64,000 nucleotides of DNA. Origin: Neobacillus bataviensis LMG 21833 (GTDB taxonomy: Bacteria; Bacillota; Bacilli; Bacillales; Cytobacillaceae). The translations under genes and the position numbers were made by a program. The notes beneath the pieces were generated by a model that saw nothing but the letters and a program-made list of their open reading frames with translations, was not told where the DNA came from and ran no database searches. Each line of letters opens with the position of its first letter. Position 1 is the first letter of the stretch. The stretch is taken from the NCBI RefSeq assembly GCF_000307875.1, contig NZ_AJLS01000121.1:39766-103765 (forward strand). Reading direction: 5' to 3'. Positions 24,224 to 33,885 of the stretch are shown piece after piece.

Positions 24224-24718
24224 TTAAAAAATCACACCAAATGTAAAAACACCAATCATAATTAGCTGAATGATCGCTTTGGCAAACGTTCCACTAAAAA
24301 AGGCAATTAAGGTAGCAAACGCCACTTTAATGGATTCTTTGAAAGTTTTCTTTTGCATCATTTCTGCTATTAGTACTAATCCAAATGGCACAATCATGAC
24401 GCCAAAAGGAGGTATCACAAAGCTTCCAACAATTAATCCAATCGTTGCAGCCCTTGTTCCCCACTTAGATCCTCCAGCTTTATCGACAAAGTGAAGATTC
24501 GCTAGATAATCTGCTAAAAATAGAAAAATCGTCAATAACCCTAACATCGTCCAGGTGATCCAAGTAAGCTCATTTGAATTAATTCCAAAATGATATAGCA
24601 CTACTCCAACCCAAATCAGCAACACTGAAGGGATGATTGGATAAATGAGCCCGACGAAACTAAAGATAAAACACGCTATAATAATAACCCAAAATAAGAT
24701 GTCCAGAATCTTATTCAC
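24224..24718 (-). CDS. DUF456 membrane protein
   Basis: A protein of about 165 residues with five or six hydrophobic segments and a glycine-rich loop (DKAGGSKWGTRAATIGLIVG) that marks the DUF456 family. The start is uncertain: GTG 24718 or TTG 24730. Function unknown. Upstream, 24719-25010 has only a degenerate 21-bp repeat array and the promoter region of the next + strand gene. Confidence 0.8.
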   Translation of the reverse strand: MNKILDILFWVIIIACFIFSFVGLIYPIIPSVLLIWVGVVLYHFGINSNELTWITWTMLGLLTIFLFLADYLANLHFVDKAGGSKWGTRAATIGLIVGSFVIPPFGVMIVPFGLVLIAEMMQKKTFKESIKVAFATLIAFFSGTFAKAIIQLIMIGVFTFGVIF

Positions 24719-24730
24719 CTCTTTTTCCAA

Positions 24731-24847
24731 TTACGACCTATTTTCCGCTGCTTATTACCTATATCAGGTAGCTTACTACATAATTCAGTACACTTACGAC
24801 ATAATTCCTGTCACATACTACCCATTTTTCGATACTTACTACATTTG
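24731..24847. repeat. degenerate 21-bp tandem repeats, about 5.5 copies
   Basis: TTACKACATA-like units start at 24731, 24752, 24773, 24794, 24815 and 24836, exactly 21 bp apart, with about half of the bases shared. The + strand frame reads the unit as a seven-residue repeat (YYLYQVA, YYIIQYT, YDIIPVT, YYPFFDT). No start signal for such a peptide is evident. Confidence 0.75.
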
Positions 24848-25010
24848 ATGGAAATTAATTGGTATTCAATCGAACTTAAGATGTTTGATTACTCATTTTC
24901 CGCTAAACGTTGTATTAAAAATCCTCACCTACTAAAATTAATCCCTTTTTGTGTAAATCTATTGTGAAGGATGACTGGAATAATATTGAAAGTAACTATA
25001 AATAATAAAC

Positions 25011-25520
25011 ATGGAAATTATTTTAAATAGAAAGGGCTGTATCATCATCAGAAAATTAGCATTTGTTTTCTTGCTTATTTCATTGCTTCCTCTTACTGGA
25101 TTTCATAGGGCAAATCAGCTGGTTATTACAAATATTGATACTACCATCATTAAAGCAGAAAGGATTCTACGTTACGATATTAAAATCAAAAATACAGGTA
25201 ACACCCCATTTAAAAGTGAATTTGATTACCCTGGCCAACATAACTACGGGATTGAAGTCGTGATACGACCGAACAAGGAGTTAGCATCAAAAATGGAGTT
25301 GGTCGAAGGGAGCCAGTTTATTAAGATGATCCCGTGGGGTTCTGGGAGTACTGGAATCATCGACTCAGGATCTGAAGCTTCATATCACCTTGAATATAAA
25401 ATTAAAAAAGGTACTAACTTAAAAGAGGTTAAAGAATTGGCTTTTGATTCAGCTCTAATAATATTGGATGGTGTAAATATCGTTAAAGAATTTCCATTAG
25501 ACAAAGTAAACATGGATTAA
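25011..25520 (+). CDS. secreted protein, function unknown
   Basis: A protein of up to 169 residues. A hydrophobic export segment (LAFVFLLISLLPLTGF) follows a basic start. The mature part looks like one Ig-like beta-sandwich of the kind that reports on unequal-charge or CARDB-type folds (YDIKIKNTGNTPFKSEFDYP). ATG 25011 has no good ribosome site; GAAAGGG at 25030 suggests the true start is slightly downstream, but no ATG/GTG/TTG fits well. It ends in a strong terminator. Confidence 0.65.
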   Translation: MEIILNRKGCIIIRKLAFVFLLISLLPLTGFHRANQLVITNIDTTIIKAERILRYDIKIKNTGNTPFKSEFDYPGQHNYGIEVVIRPNKELASKMELVEGSQFIKMIPWGSGSTGIIDSGSEASYHLEYKIKKGTNLKEVKELAFDSALIILDGVNIVKEFPLDKVNMD

Positions 25521-25527
25521 GGAGAGG

Positions 25528-25561
25528 CTGAAGAAAAGAGCCAACAGGCTCTTTTCTTCAG
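25528..25561. terminator. bidirectional intrinsic terminator
   Basis: CTGAAGAAAAGAGCC and GGCTCTTTTCTTCAG form a perfect 15-bp stem with loop AACA, between convergent genes. Confidence 0.85.
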
Positions 25562-25999
25562 TCAATCCTTTACTAATCCGCCTCTTAATTGATTTACTCC
25601 AAATTCTAGATATCCCTTTAAACAAGTTAACATGAAAACCCAGCCTTCTTTATTATCAATCAATTGCGGGATAAACTCATCGTCATTTTCATTAAATCCT
25701 TCTTCGTTAATTTCAATTATTGTAGTCGCGTGATCCAGTTCATTCAACGATATCGTCACAATATGCCCTTCACCATTTGCTCCCCAAACGAAGACAATCT
25801 TTTTATTTTCTTCGATTTCCATTACTTTTATTTCACCTTGAGCATTGTATTCCTCATACTTCAATGTAATCGTCTTGCCCGCATCCCATCTTTCCGAACT
25901 GGACGAGAACCAAAAGTTCCCGATTTTCGAAGGATCTACAAAAGCTTCAAATACATCCTTCGCTGGTTTATTGATTTTCATTTTTGTAAGGTTTTTCAT
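25562..25999 (-). CDS. SRPBCC/AHSA1-like protein
   Basis: A 145-residue START-like fold: INKPAKDVFEAFVDPSKIGN, then FSSSSERWDAGKTITL and a closing helix (GWVFMLTCLKGYLEFG). This is the activator-of-Hsp90-ATPase-like group common in Bacillus, usually of unknown ligand. It lies 15 nt from the VOC gene; a two-gene unit is likely. Confidence 0.82.
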   Translation of the reverse strand: MKNLTKMKINKPAKDVFEAFVDPSKIGNFWFSSSSERWDAGKTITLKYEEYNAQGEIKVMEIEENKKIVFVWGANGEGHIVTISLNELDHATTIIEINEEGFNENDDEFIPQLIDNKEGWVFMLTCLKGYLEFGVNQLRGGLVKD

Positions 26000-26014
26000 T
26001 CACAAAACCATCCT

Positions 26015-26386
26015 CTATTTTATTTTTGAAAAATTAAGCAGCCAGCCAATACCAAACTGGTCAACTAGGTTTGCGTGTATTGCTCCCCAAAATGTCTCCT
26101 GTAGCGGGAAAGTAATCTTTCCAGATTGGCTAAGCGAATCATACACTCTTCTAATTTCATCTTCACTTTCACATTCCAAGCTGATTCGCACGTTATCCCC
26201 AACATGAGTATTGCCGAAGGTATCTGAAAAGTGAATGATACTGTTACCAAGATGAAGTTCAGCATGCAAACACTTGCCATCATCGCTTTTTTGAACATTT
26301 GTAATTTCCCCGCCGAATAGATTTTGGTAAAACTCCATAACTTCCTCACAATTATCTACAAATATGTATGGACTGGCACTTTTCAT
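26015..26386 (-). CDS. VOC-family protein (PhnB/glyoxalase-like)
   Basis: A 123-residue protein from ATG 26386 (GGGAGGAATAGG upstream). SPYIFVDNCEEVMEFYQNLF, a LHLGNSIIHFSD strand and the end WGAIHANLVDQFGIGWLL are diagnostic of the PhnB branch of the vicinal-oxygen-chelate superfamily. Substrate unknown. Confidence 0.83.
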   Translation of the reverse strand: MKSASPYIFVDNCEEVMEFYQNLFGGEITNVQKSDDGKCLHAELHLGNSIIHFSDTFGNTHVGDNVRISLECESEDEIRRVYDSLSQSGKITFPLQETFWGAIHANLVDQFGIGWLLNFSKIK

Positions 26387-26481
26387 CCCTATTCCTCCCG
26401 TTTTCAATGTTCCCTCCCTCAATTCTATCATAGAAAGTTTTGGAAAAAAAACTCTTTAAGTGTTCCTTTTTCATCAAAATT

Positions 26482-26696
26482 AAGGACTTTTCTAAGGGCA
26501 ATTTAACGAGATTTGTCCTTCATAAGGCCGATGAAGGAATTTTCAGGGGGAATCCAACAAGTTTTGTCCTTCATGGGGTCGATGAAGGACTTTTCTAGGA
26601 GAATTTAACGAGTTTTGTCCCTCATAAGGCCAATGAAGGACTTTCTAGATGAATTCCAACAAGATTAGTCCTTCATCAAGCAATGAAGGACTTTCC
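26482..26696. repeat. 51-bp tandem repeat array with internal hairpins
   Basis: Units start at 26482, 26534, 26585 and 26636, with a partial fifth at 26686 (spacing 52, 51, 51, 50). Each has AAGGACTTTTCTAGG, a spacer ending in AACGAGTTTTGTCC, and the inverted repeat GTCCTTCAT / ATGAAGGAC around a 7-nt loop. It fills the space between the VOC gene and the ECF sigma gene. Confidence 0.85.
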
Positions 26697-26714
26697 GGTT
26701 CTACACTATAAAGT

Positions 26715-27230
26715 TTATGCGGTTATTTGTTTAAGAAACAGTAATTTTAGTTGTTTTCGTGCTCTGTAAATTCTAGTTTTAACAGTGCTGGGCTTTATAT
26801 CGAGGACGCTGGCAATTTCATTCTCCTTTAAACCATGCAAAAGCTTAAGATTAAGCACCGCCTGATACTCAACGGTGAGCGTTCCAATAGCGGCATTTAC
26901 TTGATCCTGCAAACTTGCTAGTTCCACTTCTTCCTCGACATTTTGCTTCATTTCTTTTCCTAAGCATTCAAGCATTTCCTGTTCCATCAGGATAGCTTTC
27001 TTTTTCCGTTCGCTGCGGACATAATCAATCGCCGTTCTAGTCGCAATGACGGATAACCAGGCCCCCATTTTCTTTTCTTCTTCGATTGTGTTCACTTTAT
27101 TCATCGCTTTTATAAACGTTTCCTGAACGACATCCTCTGCTAGATGCAAATCTCTTGTGATGGAATAGCTTATATGAAAAAGACGTTTATAGTACATTCT
27201 ATATACCTCTGAAAAATCAATCTCATTCAC
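26715..27230 (-). CDS. ECF-type RNA polymerase sigma factor
   Basis: A 171-residue sigma-70-family factor. Region 2 is YKRLFHISYSITRDLHLAED with VVQETFIKAMNK; region 4 is LNLKLLHGLKENEIASVLDI with KPSTVKTRIYRARKQLK. The start is GTG with GGGGGGG upstream. It lies 35 nt after the large kinase gene on the same strand and no anti-sigma gene is adjacent, so control by the two-component system is a fair guess. Confidence 0.9.
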   Translation of the reverse strand: MNEIDFSEVYRMYYKRLFHISYSITRDLHLAEDVVQETFIKAMNKVNTIEEEKKMGAWLSVIATRTAIDYVRSERKKKAILMEQEMLECLGKEMKQNVEEEVELASLQDQVNAAIGTLTVEYQAVLNLKLLHGLKENEIASVLDIKPSTVKTRIYRARKQLKLLFLKQITA

Positions 27231-27265
27231 AATTATCCCCCCCTATCATGCCCTTTCTATTTTGC

Positions 27266-29509
27266 TCACTCGTCCACCACATTTAACGAAATTTTCACTT
27301 TGAACAAATCGCCATCCGTTTCAATCTCAAGTCTACCTTCATGGAGGTCGACGATGGATTGCGCAATCGCTAGTCCTAACCCAGATCCTTCCGTATGGCG
27401 CGATGTATCGCCGCGTTTAAACCGTTCAAATAGTTCATCACTATTTTCGTTGAGTTCATATTTTGAAACATTCTTAAAGGTAATCATAGCCTGGCTGTTC
27501 TCTTTCGATACCGTAATATAGACCCGTGAGTGTTCTAACGAATATTTAAGGATATTACCAATTAGGTTATCAAAAACCCGCCAAAGCTTCTGTCCATCAA
27601 CAATGGAGTATATGGGCTTCTCAGGTTTTGCTACCCGAAACTGAAGATTCGATGAGTTTATCGTTTCGTCATATTCCCCAAGCGCTTGTTGTAAAAGTTG
27701 AACTAAATCCACTTTTTCTTTTTTCAATTCAATATTTCCGCTTGCCATTTTTGATACTTCAAATAAATCATCAATCAGCACCTTTAGTCGTTTCGACTTT
27801 CGGTCAATGATTTCTAAATAGGCAGCCTTCTCATCACCGGATAAATCTTCTGCTTTTAGCAGTTCAGTATACGTAATGATAGAGGTTAGCGGTGTTCTTA
27901 GGTCATGGCTAACGTTTGTAATTAACTCAGTTTTTAGCCTTTCACTTTTTGCCTGTTCGTTCAGGGAGGTTTTCACCCCTTGTTTCAAAACATTAATATT
28001 GTCCGCAAGTACAGTGAGAACAGAGTTCCCTGTCACTGGCAAGTTCTCTCCAAGTTTGCCCACAGCCATCTCATTCGTTTTTTCAACAATCCGGTTAAAA
28101 TAACCAATTTTTTTGACTAAAATCATTACCAGAGGAATTCCAATGAACGCAAGTAGGGCTATATTAAACAGGATAAAAATAGGGTGGATCACCAACAAAA
28201 CAGATGCTAATCCCAGACCAAATACAACCGCCAACAAAATAAACAACTGCGTACCAATGCTTTGATTCAAAAAAGCCTCGGTTAAGTTATTTTTTGATTT
28301 TTGAAAAAGCACAAAGATTCTTTTACACGCTTTATTCAATAACGCCTTTTCCCATTGTTTCTTTAGATTTGGCCAATCTTTTAGTTCTGTCTTAATGTAT
28401 CTCCACTGGATAAATAGTAGTGGTGCTATAAATGTAACTGCCAGCAATCCGACGATCGTCTCCATCCGGTCGTAAGGACTATTGTATACGTAAACAATTT
28501 GGCTGCTGATTCCAAAAATAGCAGCAAATACTCCAATAACTGTTATAGTAAAAAATATCGTCCTTACATCAATTGGAATCTTGTAATAATAAGGCTGCCA
28601 TTTTTCAGAAGCTGCTGGAATAGCCTTGGTTCTCCTTAAAATAAGAATACTTCCAATGAAAGCAACAAGGCCCGCCACGCTATATATCCATAAAAGCATT
28701 TGATTCTGCTGATAGTTTTCATATGCACTCATGATAAAATTTGCCGAAGTTAACGATGTGGGTATACCAATTTGTCCTTCAAATACTCCTCCCATTGCAG
28801 GGATAAATGAATCCAGTGGCTCACCATTTTCTGGAATAACAAAAGTTGCATCATTACTTGTAACTGTCGTATTTGTTACAAATAACGTATTGTTCTCACT
28901 AAAATCCTTTTTGATTGCGTCCTCATCTATATTTTTTAGATTAGTAAAGACTTTACCTGTTTCGACATTTTTAACATAGTACTGAAATGATTTCTTATAT
29001 CTCAGATATTCCGATCGATAGTTTTCCCTTTTTTTATAGTAATCTTCTAATCGTTTTTCTTTTTCTTTTAGTACTTTCGGCTCTACGTACTCATCGCTTT
29101 CAAAGTTCTTGGTGATATCCTCGATCTTTGCGTCCCTTTCAGCCGTATAAGCATCTGCAGCCCCTTGATTACCGGCATTCATTGCTTCTTGAATTCGTTC
29201 TTCATATTGTCCTTTTAAATTACTGATTTGATCTGTCTGATTTCCATATCGGTAACGATGCTCAACAATATCATCCTTCGTAACCTTTATTTCCTTCTTT
29301 GCTTCTTCAATTGGCATATTGTACAGCTCAAACGAACTTAAATACCCTTTGAATTCATCAAGTTCCATTTGAAATTCAGAAGTCTGGAAATAATCACGAT
29401 GGAAGAATTGGCTCCCATAGATAAAAAATGAAAGGATTCCGCTCAAGCCAAAAGTAAACAGAAAAGCGGTGAAAATGATAGTAATCCTACTTCTCCATTT
29501 TGTAGCCAA
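27266..29509 (-). CDS. large sensor histidine kinase
   Basis: A 747-residue kinase. The first membrane helix is near residues 9-31. An extracytoplasmic domain of about 230 residues with a charged coiled-coil stretch (about 60-165) follows. Then come six or so membrane segments between about 270 and 465, a HAMP-like linker and the kinase core with His535 (NVSHDLRTPLTSI), an N box (VFDNLIGNILKYS) and a G2 box (GSGLGLAIA). The start is TTG inside the response-regulator gene (23-nt overlap). The sensed signal is unknown; the multi-helix core hints at sensing in or near the membrane. Confidence 0.88.
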   Translation of the reverse strand: MATKWRSRITIIFTAFLFTFGLSGILSFFIYGSQFFHRDYFQTSEFQMELDEFKGYLSSFELYNMPIEEAKKEIKVTKDDIVEHRYRYGNQTDQISNLKGQYEERIQEAMNAGNQGAADAYTAERDAKIEDITKNFESDEYVEPKVLKEKEKRLEDYYKKRENYRSEYLRYKKSFQYYVKNVETGKVFTNLKNIDEDAIKKDFSENNTLFVTNTTVTSNDATFVIPENGEPLDSFIPAMGGVFEGQIGIPTSLTSANFIMSAYENYQQNQMLLWIYSVAGLVAFIGSILILRRTKAIPAASEKWQPYYYKIPIDVRTIFFTITVIGVFAAIFGISSQIVYVYNSPYDRMETIVGLLAVTFIAPLLFIQWRYIKTELKDWPNLKKQWEKALLNKACKRIFVLFQKSKNNLTEAFLNQSIGTQLFILLAVVFGLGLASVLLVIHPIFILFNIALLAFIGIPLVMILVKKIGYFNRIVEKTNEMAVGKLGENLPVTGNSVLTVLADNINVLKQGVKTSLNEQAKSERLKTELITNVSHDLRTPLTSIITYTELLKAEDLSGDEKAAYLEIIDRKSKRLKVLIDDLFEVSKMASGNIELKKEKVDLVQLLQQALGEYDETINSSNLQFRVAKPEKPIYSIVDGQKLWRVFDNLIGNILKYSLEHSRVYITVSKENSQAMITFKNVSKYELNENSDELFERFKRGDTSRHTEGSGLGLAIAQSIVDLHEGRLEIETDGDLFKVKISLNVVDE

Positions 29510-30179
29510 TCCCCCACACCACCTTCAAATATCTTGGATTTTTTGCGTCTATTTCAATTTTTTCTCGAATCTTCCTAATGTGAACGGCGACTGTATTTTC
29601 AGCGTTATAGCCCGGTTCGTTCCAAACCCGTTCATAGATTTCATTGATGGAAAACACCCGGCCGGCATTTGTCATCAGCAGTTCGACAATTTTATATTCG
29701 ATTGGTGTGAGCTTCACTGGCTCGCCATGGACTGTCATTTCTTTAGCCTCTTGGTCAAGGGTTAGTCCATTTAAGTTAATTACCTTCTTTACACCTTCAA
29801 AGGTGCCAAACGTGACATACCTCCTAAGCTGCGATTTTACACGCGCCACAAGTTCCATCGGATTGAACGGTTTTGTAACATAATCATCTGCACCCACCTG
29901 AAGCCCTAAGATTTTATCGGTATCCTCACTTTTTGCACTCAAAATAATAATCGGTATGTTTTTCTTCTCGCGAATTTTATATGTAGCGGAAATCCCATCC
30001 AGTCTTGGCATCATCACATCTAAGATAATCAAATGAACCTGGTGCTCATTTAATATTTCTAATGCTTCAATACCGTCCTTGGCCTTTAACACGGTAATGC
30101 CTTCATTTTTCAAATAAATCTCAATTGCATCTCGGATTTCCATTTCATCATCGACAACCAGCACAAAATATTGCTCCAT
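29487..30179 (-). CDS. OmpR-family response regulator
   Basis: A 230-residue protein from ATG 30179, giving the usual MEQYFVLVVDDE start; a longer frame to 30209 is less likely. Phosphoacceptor Asp54 (LIILDVMMPRLDG), the conserved Lys in DDYVTKPF, and a winged-helix output domain ending VVWGIGYKMEK. First of three co-oriented overlapping genes (regulator, kinase, ECF sigma). Confidence 0.88.
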   Translation of the reverse strand: MEQYFVLVVDDEMEIRDAIEIYLKNEGITVLKAKDGIEALEILNEHQVHLIILDVMMPRLDGISATYKIREKKNIPIIILSAKSEDTDKILGLQVGADDYVTKPFNPMELVARVKSQLRRYVTFGTFEGVKKVINLNGLTLDQEAKEMTVHGEPVKLTPIEYKIVELLMTNAGRVFSINEIYERVWNEPGYNAENTVAVHIRKIREKIEIDAKNPRYLKVVWGIGYKMEK

Positions 30180-30279
30180 TTTCACCCAACTTTCTAACTT
30201 CTCTATCATTATCTTAATAGTAAACGGAAAATCTTAACATTCATTTAGGATAAATCTTAAAAATTTCTTAAGTTTTATA

Positions 30280-30309
30280 TAAAAAAGAAGATGCCCTTTG
30301 GACATCTTC
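30280..30309 (-). terminator. intrinsic terminator of the dynamin-like gene
   Basis: GAAGATG and CATCTTC arms, loop of nine, and TTTTTTATAT on the minus strand, directly after the GTPase stop. Confidence 0.75.
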
Positions 30310-30314
30310 CTATA

Positions 30315-31934
30315 TTAGTAAATTGTTTGCATTCCTTTTCCGGCAATTGTCATCCACTCAAACTGACGCAGTCTAACATCAAACAGTGTTAATGGATCGC
30401 GGAACATTTCTGGGTTGGTGTTCATTTTGTTCAGCATTTCTTGGTTTGATTGAATACCCTCACGCGCCTCTTCCGCGGAATCGTTCAACACATGAAGTGG
30501 ACTCCTGAAAAATAAGGTGATGTCCCGCTCCAGGGATTTTTCAAAAAGCTCAAACGGCTGGAAAAATTGCTTATTAACCGTTGCGATTGCTTCGGAATAA
30601 TCTTCATTCTCTACAAATGTCTTGTATTTGTTATAAAGCATCGCCTTATTTTGTGAAAGTGCGCCAAATAGTTTCCCGGCGCTTTTTAATAAAAATTGTG
30701 CTGGTGTACGTTTGAGGAGAATATTGATGCTTTCAAGTTGGAAACGGCTTGTCATTCGGTCGGTATCACGTCGCCAATCGTCGAGCACTCTAAAATCGCA
30801 TTCAAGCTTGAGCCGCTCTTCCCCATACATATGATTAAATCCTTCACCCATTTCATTCAAAAATTCCTGGCTTTGCTCAAGTTCCTCTTTGCCATGTTCA
30901 ATCCATTCCTGCAGCGAACGGTAAAATTTCGGCATAACCGTTTGTTCCAAATAATCTTGAATTCTTCGATTCATTTCATCATTGAGCTCTAAGTGAATTT
31001 TACTAAAATTGCTATCTTCTTTTATTAAAGATGAACACTCTTGAAGCATTTTCGGAACACTTTCTGATAAATCTTTTTCAATCGTTTCCTTAATGGCTCG
31101 ATAAGATTTCGCGATTGTCTGTGTTTTTTGTACTTCAGTATCCTTCAATTGATTTACCGCACCGTTTAACTTCATCAGCATTTCTTCGTTCCATCGTACT
31201 GATTCAACGAGCTGATTTTCCACATCAATCCGTTTTTGCAGCAGGCTGGCAATCGTGGTGCGAATAAAATAAAGCAGCTTTGCCAGACGCTTATCCTCTA
31301 TGTTTCTTGTATTCTTAACACTATGAATAAATTCTTTTAGCTCCTTTTGCTGTGCACCTTCGTATTGCGATGAAAAAGCAAACACTCTTGCATCAGGCAA
31401 ATAGGAATGAATCAATGACATTGTTTCCTCATAAATGCGAAGAGCTTCCCGCTCACCAACAATCGTATCCATTTTGCTCAATAGAAAATGAACCGGTAAA
31501 TCTGGTGCTAAATCCTGGATTTGCTTAATAGCCGTCTGTTCTTTTTCAGTAAACGGTGCATTTGCATCAAGGACAAATAGAACGGAATCGGCAACATGCA
31601 AGTTTTTCAACACTTCATAGCGATCATAATGAGGGGTTCCCTTCAATCCAGGGGTGTCGATAAAAGCAACCTTATTTTCCTGTAAAAAGCCGTTCGGCTG
31701 TTTAAATTCAATAATGGATTCCAGTGCATTGCGGCGGCGATCCATGCGTTCTTGAAAATCAGAAAACTCGGGTAAACTGATCATCTCTCTATCCGTTATT
31801 TCTGTGATTTCTAAAGAAGGAGCATGTTTAAACATCACCATGGACGAAGTTGGGCTATCTTGTAAATCCTCTCCTAAAACCGTATTCACAAACGTTGATT
31901 TTCCCGTTCCGCTTAATCCGGTAATAAAAAGATG
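30315..31934 (-). pseudogene. dynamin-like GTPase, C-terminal part of a gene split by an amber codon
   Basis: The frame downstream of the TAG at 31935-31937 begins HLFITGLSGTGKSTFVNTVL, an intact P-loop. G3 is FIDTPGLKGT and G4 is LLSKMDT. Long helical stretches typical of bacterial dynamins follow (540 codons in all). The first start codon after the TAG is GTG 31889, which lies after the P-loop, so a restart there would make a GTPase without its nucleotide site. Functional only if the amber codon is read through or is a sequencing error; otherwise dead. Confidence 0.75.
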
Positions 31935-31937
31935 CTA
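31935..31937 (-). other. in-frame TAG splitting the TPR-dynamin gene
   Basis: The frame from 33068 to 30315 is continuous except for this one codon (GAC ACG TAG CAT CTT). A single base change from CAG or AAG would explain it. Confidence 0.85.
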
Positions 31938-33068
31938 CGTGTCAAAATCAACTAATTGCTGAACAAACCATTTGATACGATTGTTCTCACCCATATCATG
32001 TGCTTGTGCCCAACTCATGATTGAATCAAGCAGGAAAAGGCACTCATTAAGTTCATCCATATCTGTTTCCGTCAAGCTGATTAATTTTTCCGCTTCACTC
32101 ACAATTGACATACTGATGCTCGCCGGAAATAACTCATTCCAAGAAAGTACGGCAGCTGATGATAACACCACATTTGATTCATCCGCCAGCCTAAACCAAT
32201 TGGTTAATAAGTCAGGAATAAAATCTTGCAGCACTTTAATAAAGTATCTTCCTTCAATTAAACTAAAATAATGTTCCTTATGAAGTCTTGAAAGCTCTGA
32301 CCAATTTTCTTCCCGATTTAGTTCAAGGTTTAATAACAGATGGTTGATTTCACTTAACCATGTAAAATAGGATTCTTCATTTTGGTAGCTATCCCACAAA
32401 GACGAAACGAGCTCCTCAAACTTTCTTTTATCAAGCGTAAATAAAAGGACTAACGCCTGGGAGAAATAGCTTGGCGCATGGTGTTTTGTTACACCTTTTT
32501 TTATATACGTGTTTAGGATGTGGAACCATTCCAATGAATTCGTACGCTTTGCTTCAGTTACCGCCAATTCAACGGCATTATCCCAATCCTGCTGTTCTTC
32601 AAAAAAATTGCGGGCGATTTCGGTGACATTCGGATAATCAGGGTTAGCGATGATTGTCTTTTTAATCGTTGCAACGGCTGCGTCTACCTTCCCCCGCTCA
32701 ATATATAGCGAAAATAACTGTAAGGCTACTTCAGTAGTTAATGTAGGATCATCGGATGCGATCGCACAATATATATCTTCAGCTGTGGATAAAAGCCCAA
32801 GCTCATAATAGGCATCAGCGGTATTTTTCTTTGCCCACGGTTCGAGTTCATTAATGATATTTTCCCATTTAAATATGGCGGTTTCAAAATCTTTATGATG
32901 AAAATAGACTTCACCCTGTGCAAAGCGAATAGACGATAAATCAGGAAGGTCCTGTTTTGCCTCCTGCTGAAACACTTCACCAAGGACTCGAATCGGATGC
33001 ATATCTTCATGCTCATTTATGAACATTTTATAATATGTCTTTTGTATTAATTGCTTCTCTACCGTCAT
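31935..33068 (-). CDS. TPR-like helical protein, N-terminal part of the split dynamin gene
   Basis: 377 residues from ATG 33068 (GGAGGGAAAGAAA upstream; a frame start at 33122 lacks one). It contains TPR-like helical pairs (FAQGEVYFHHKDFETAIFKW; ADAYYELGLLSTAEDIYCAI; LFSLYIERGKVDAAVATIKK). It ends at the TAG just before the GTPase domain. The same frame continues, so this was one protein of about 917 residues: an N-terminal TPR platform fused to a dynamin-type membrane GTPase. Confidence 0.75.
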   Translation of the reverse strand: MTVEKQLIQKTYYKMFINEHEDMHPIRVLGEVFQQEAKQDLPDLSSIRFAQGEVYFHHKDFETAIFKWENIINELEPWAKKNTADAYYELGLLSTAEDIYCAIASDDPTLTTEVALQLFSLYIERGKVDAAVATIKKTIIANPDYPNVTEIARNFFEEQQDWDNAVELAVTEAKRTNSLEWFHILNTYIKKGVTKHHAPSYFSQALVLLFTLDKRKFEELVSSLWDSYQNEESYFTWLSEINHLLLNLELNREENWSELSRLHKEHYFSLIEGRYFIKVLQDFIPDLLTNWFRLADESNVVLSSAAVLSWNELFPASISMSIVSEAEKLISLTETDMDELNECLFLLDSIMSWAQAHDMGENNRIKWFVQQLVDFDT

Positions 33069-33308
33069 TTTCTTTCCCTCCAATTGCAACCACTCTATGT
33101 CATTCATATGGAAAATAGTCATAATTATTCCATATACTGTTCGTCATATGTACGGATTTTAAGTCCCAATTATATCGATTCTAACAGATGAATTTTTTAA
33201 AAAGATGTCAATTTTGTTTCAATTTGAAGACAAACGATACAAGACATCTCCTTTATTTACTTATACAATAAATAATAAGACTAAAGACCCTAAAGGAGAT
33301 TATAGACC

Positions 33309-33818
33309 TTGGAAAAGGATCAAGCTATTTACTTAGCAAATCAGATTGAAAGCTCAAAGCCTGCCATGTATGAGATTAGGAAACTAGAAACGGTTGGTGG
33401 CACCCTACCGAAGTTTCATCAATGGACGAACAGCAAGAAAACGTTAGCCGCTTATGAAGTCACGCGGCCGGAAAGTGATACGGGCTATTACTTTTTATTC
33501 ATTGATTGGCATCGTAATGAGAATTATTATTTAGTTATCTATGCACATGATCGGTCAACAACCTGCGCGGAAATCCGGCAAATTCAAGAGCTTGACGATG
33601 GGCCTCATCTTGTATGGGCATACAAACCGTTTAAACGTGATGGAAAAAATGATCAACGAAAGGCCTATTTTAAGCAAATGTTTGGCTCGACTACGGTTCA
33701 CATTAAACTGCCATCGTCACCCAGTGAAGTGGAGAAATTTTTCACACAACTATTTAAGCTATGTCAAAATAGAGTTAGAGCGGACAAAATAGTGGAGGTA
33801 TTTGATTTTGAAAATTGA
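33309..33818 (+). CDS. hypothetical protein, function unknown
   Basis: A 169-residue protein from TTG 33309 with AAAGGAGA upstream. Mixed alpha/beta with an aromatic core (YYFLFIDWHRNENYYLVIYA) and a helical end (VEKFFTQLFKLCQNRVRADK). No family recognised. Divergent from the TPR-dynamin gene. Confidence 0.7.
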   Translation: MEKDQAIYLANQIESSKPAMYEIRKLETVGGTLPKFHQWTNSKKTLAAYEVTRPESDTGYYFLFIDWHRNENYYLVIYAHDRSTTCAEIRQIQELDDGPHLVWAYKPFKRDGKNDQRKAYFKQMFGSTTVHIKLPSSPSEVEKFFTQLFKLCQNRVRADKIVEVFDFEN

Positions 33819-33885
33819 TTTCTTTAGTGGGAAAGATGGAAAAGATGACATTTAATCGTTTCGTAATTTTTATATTTCAAAAAGT

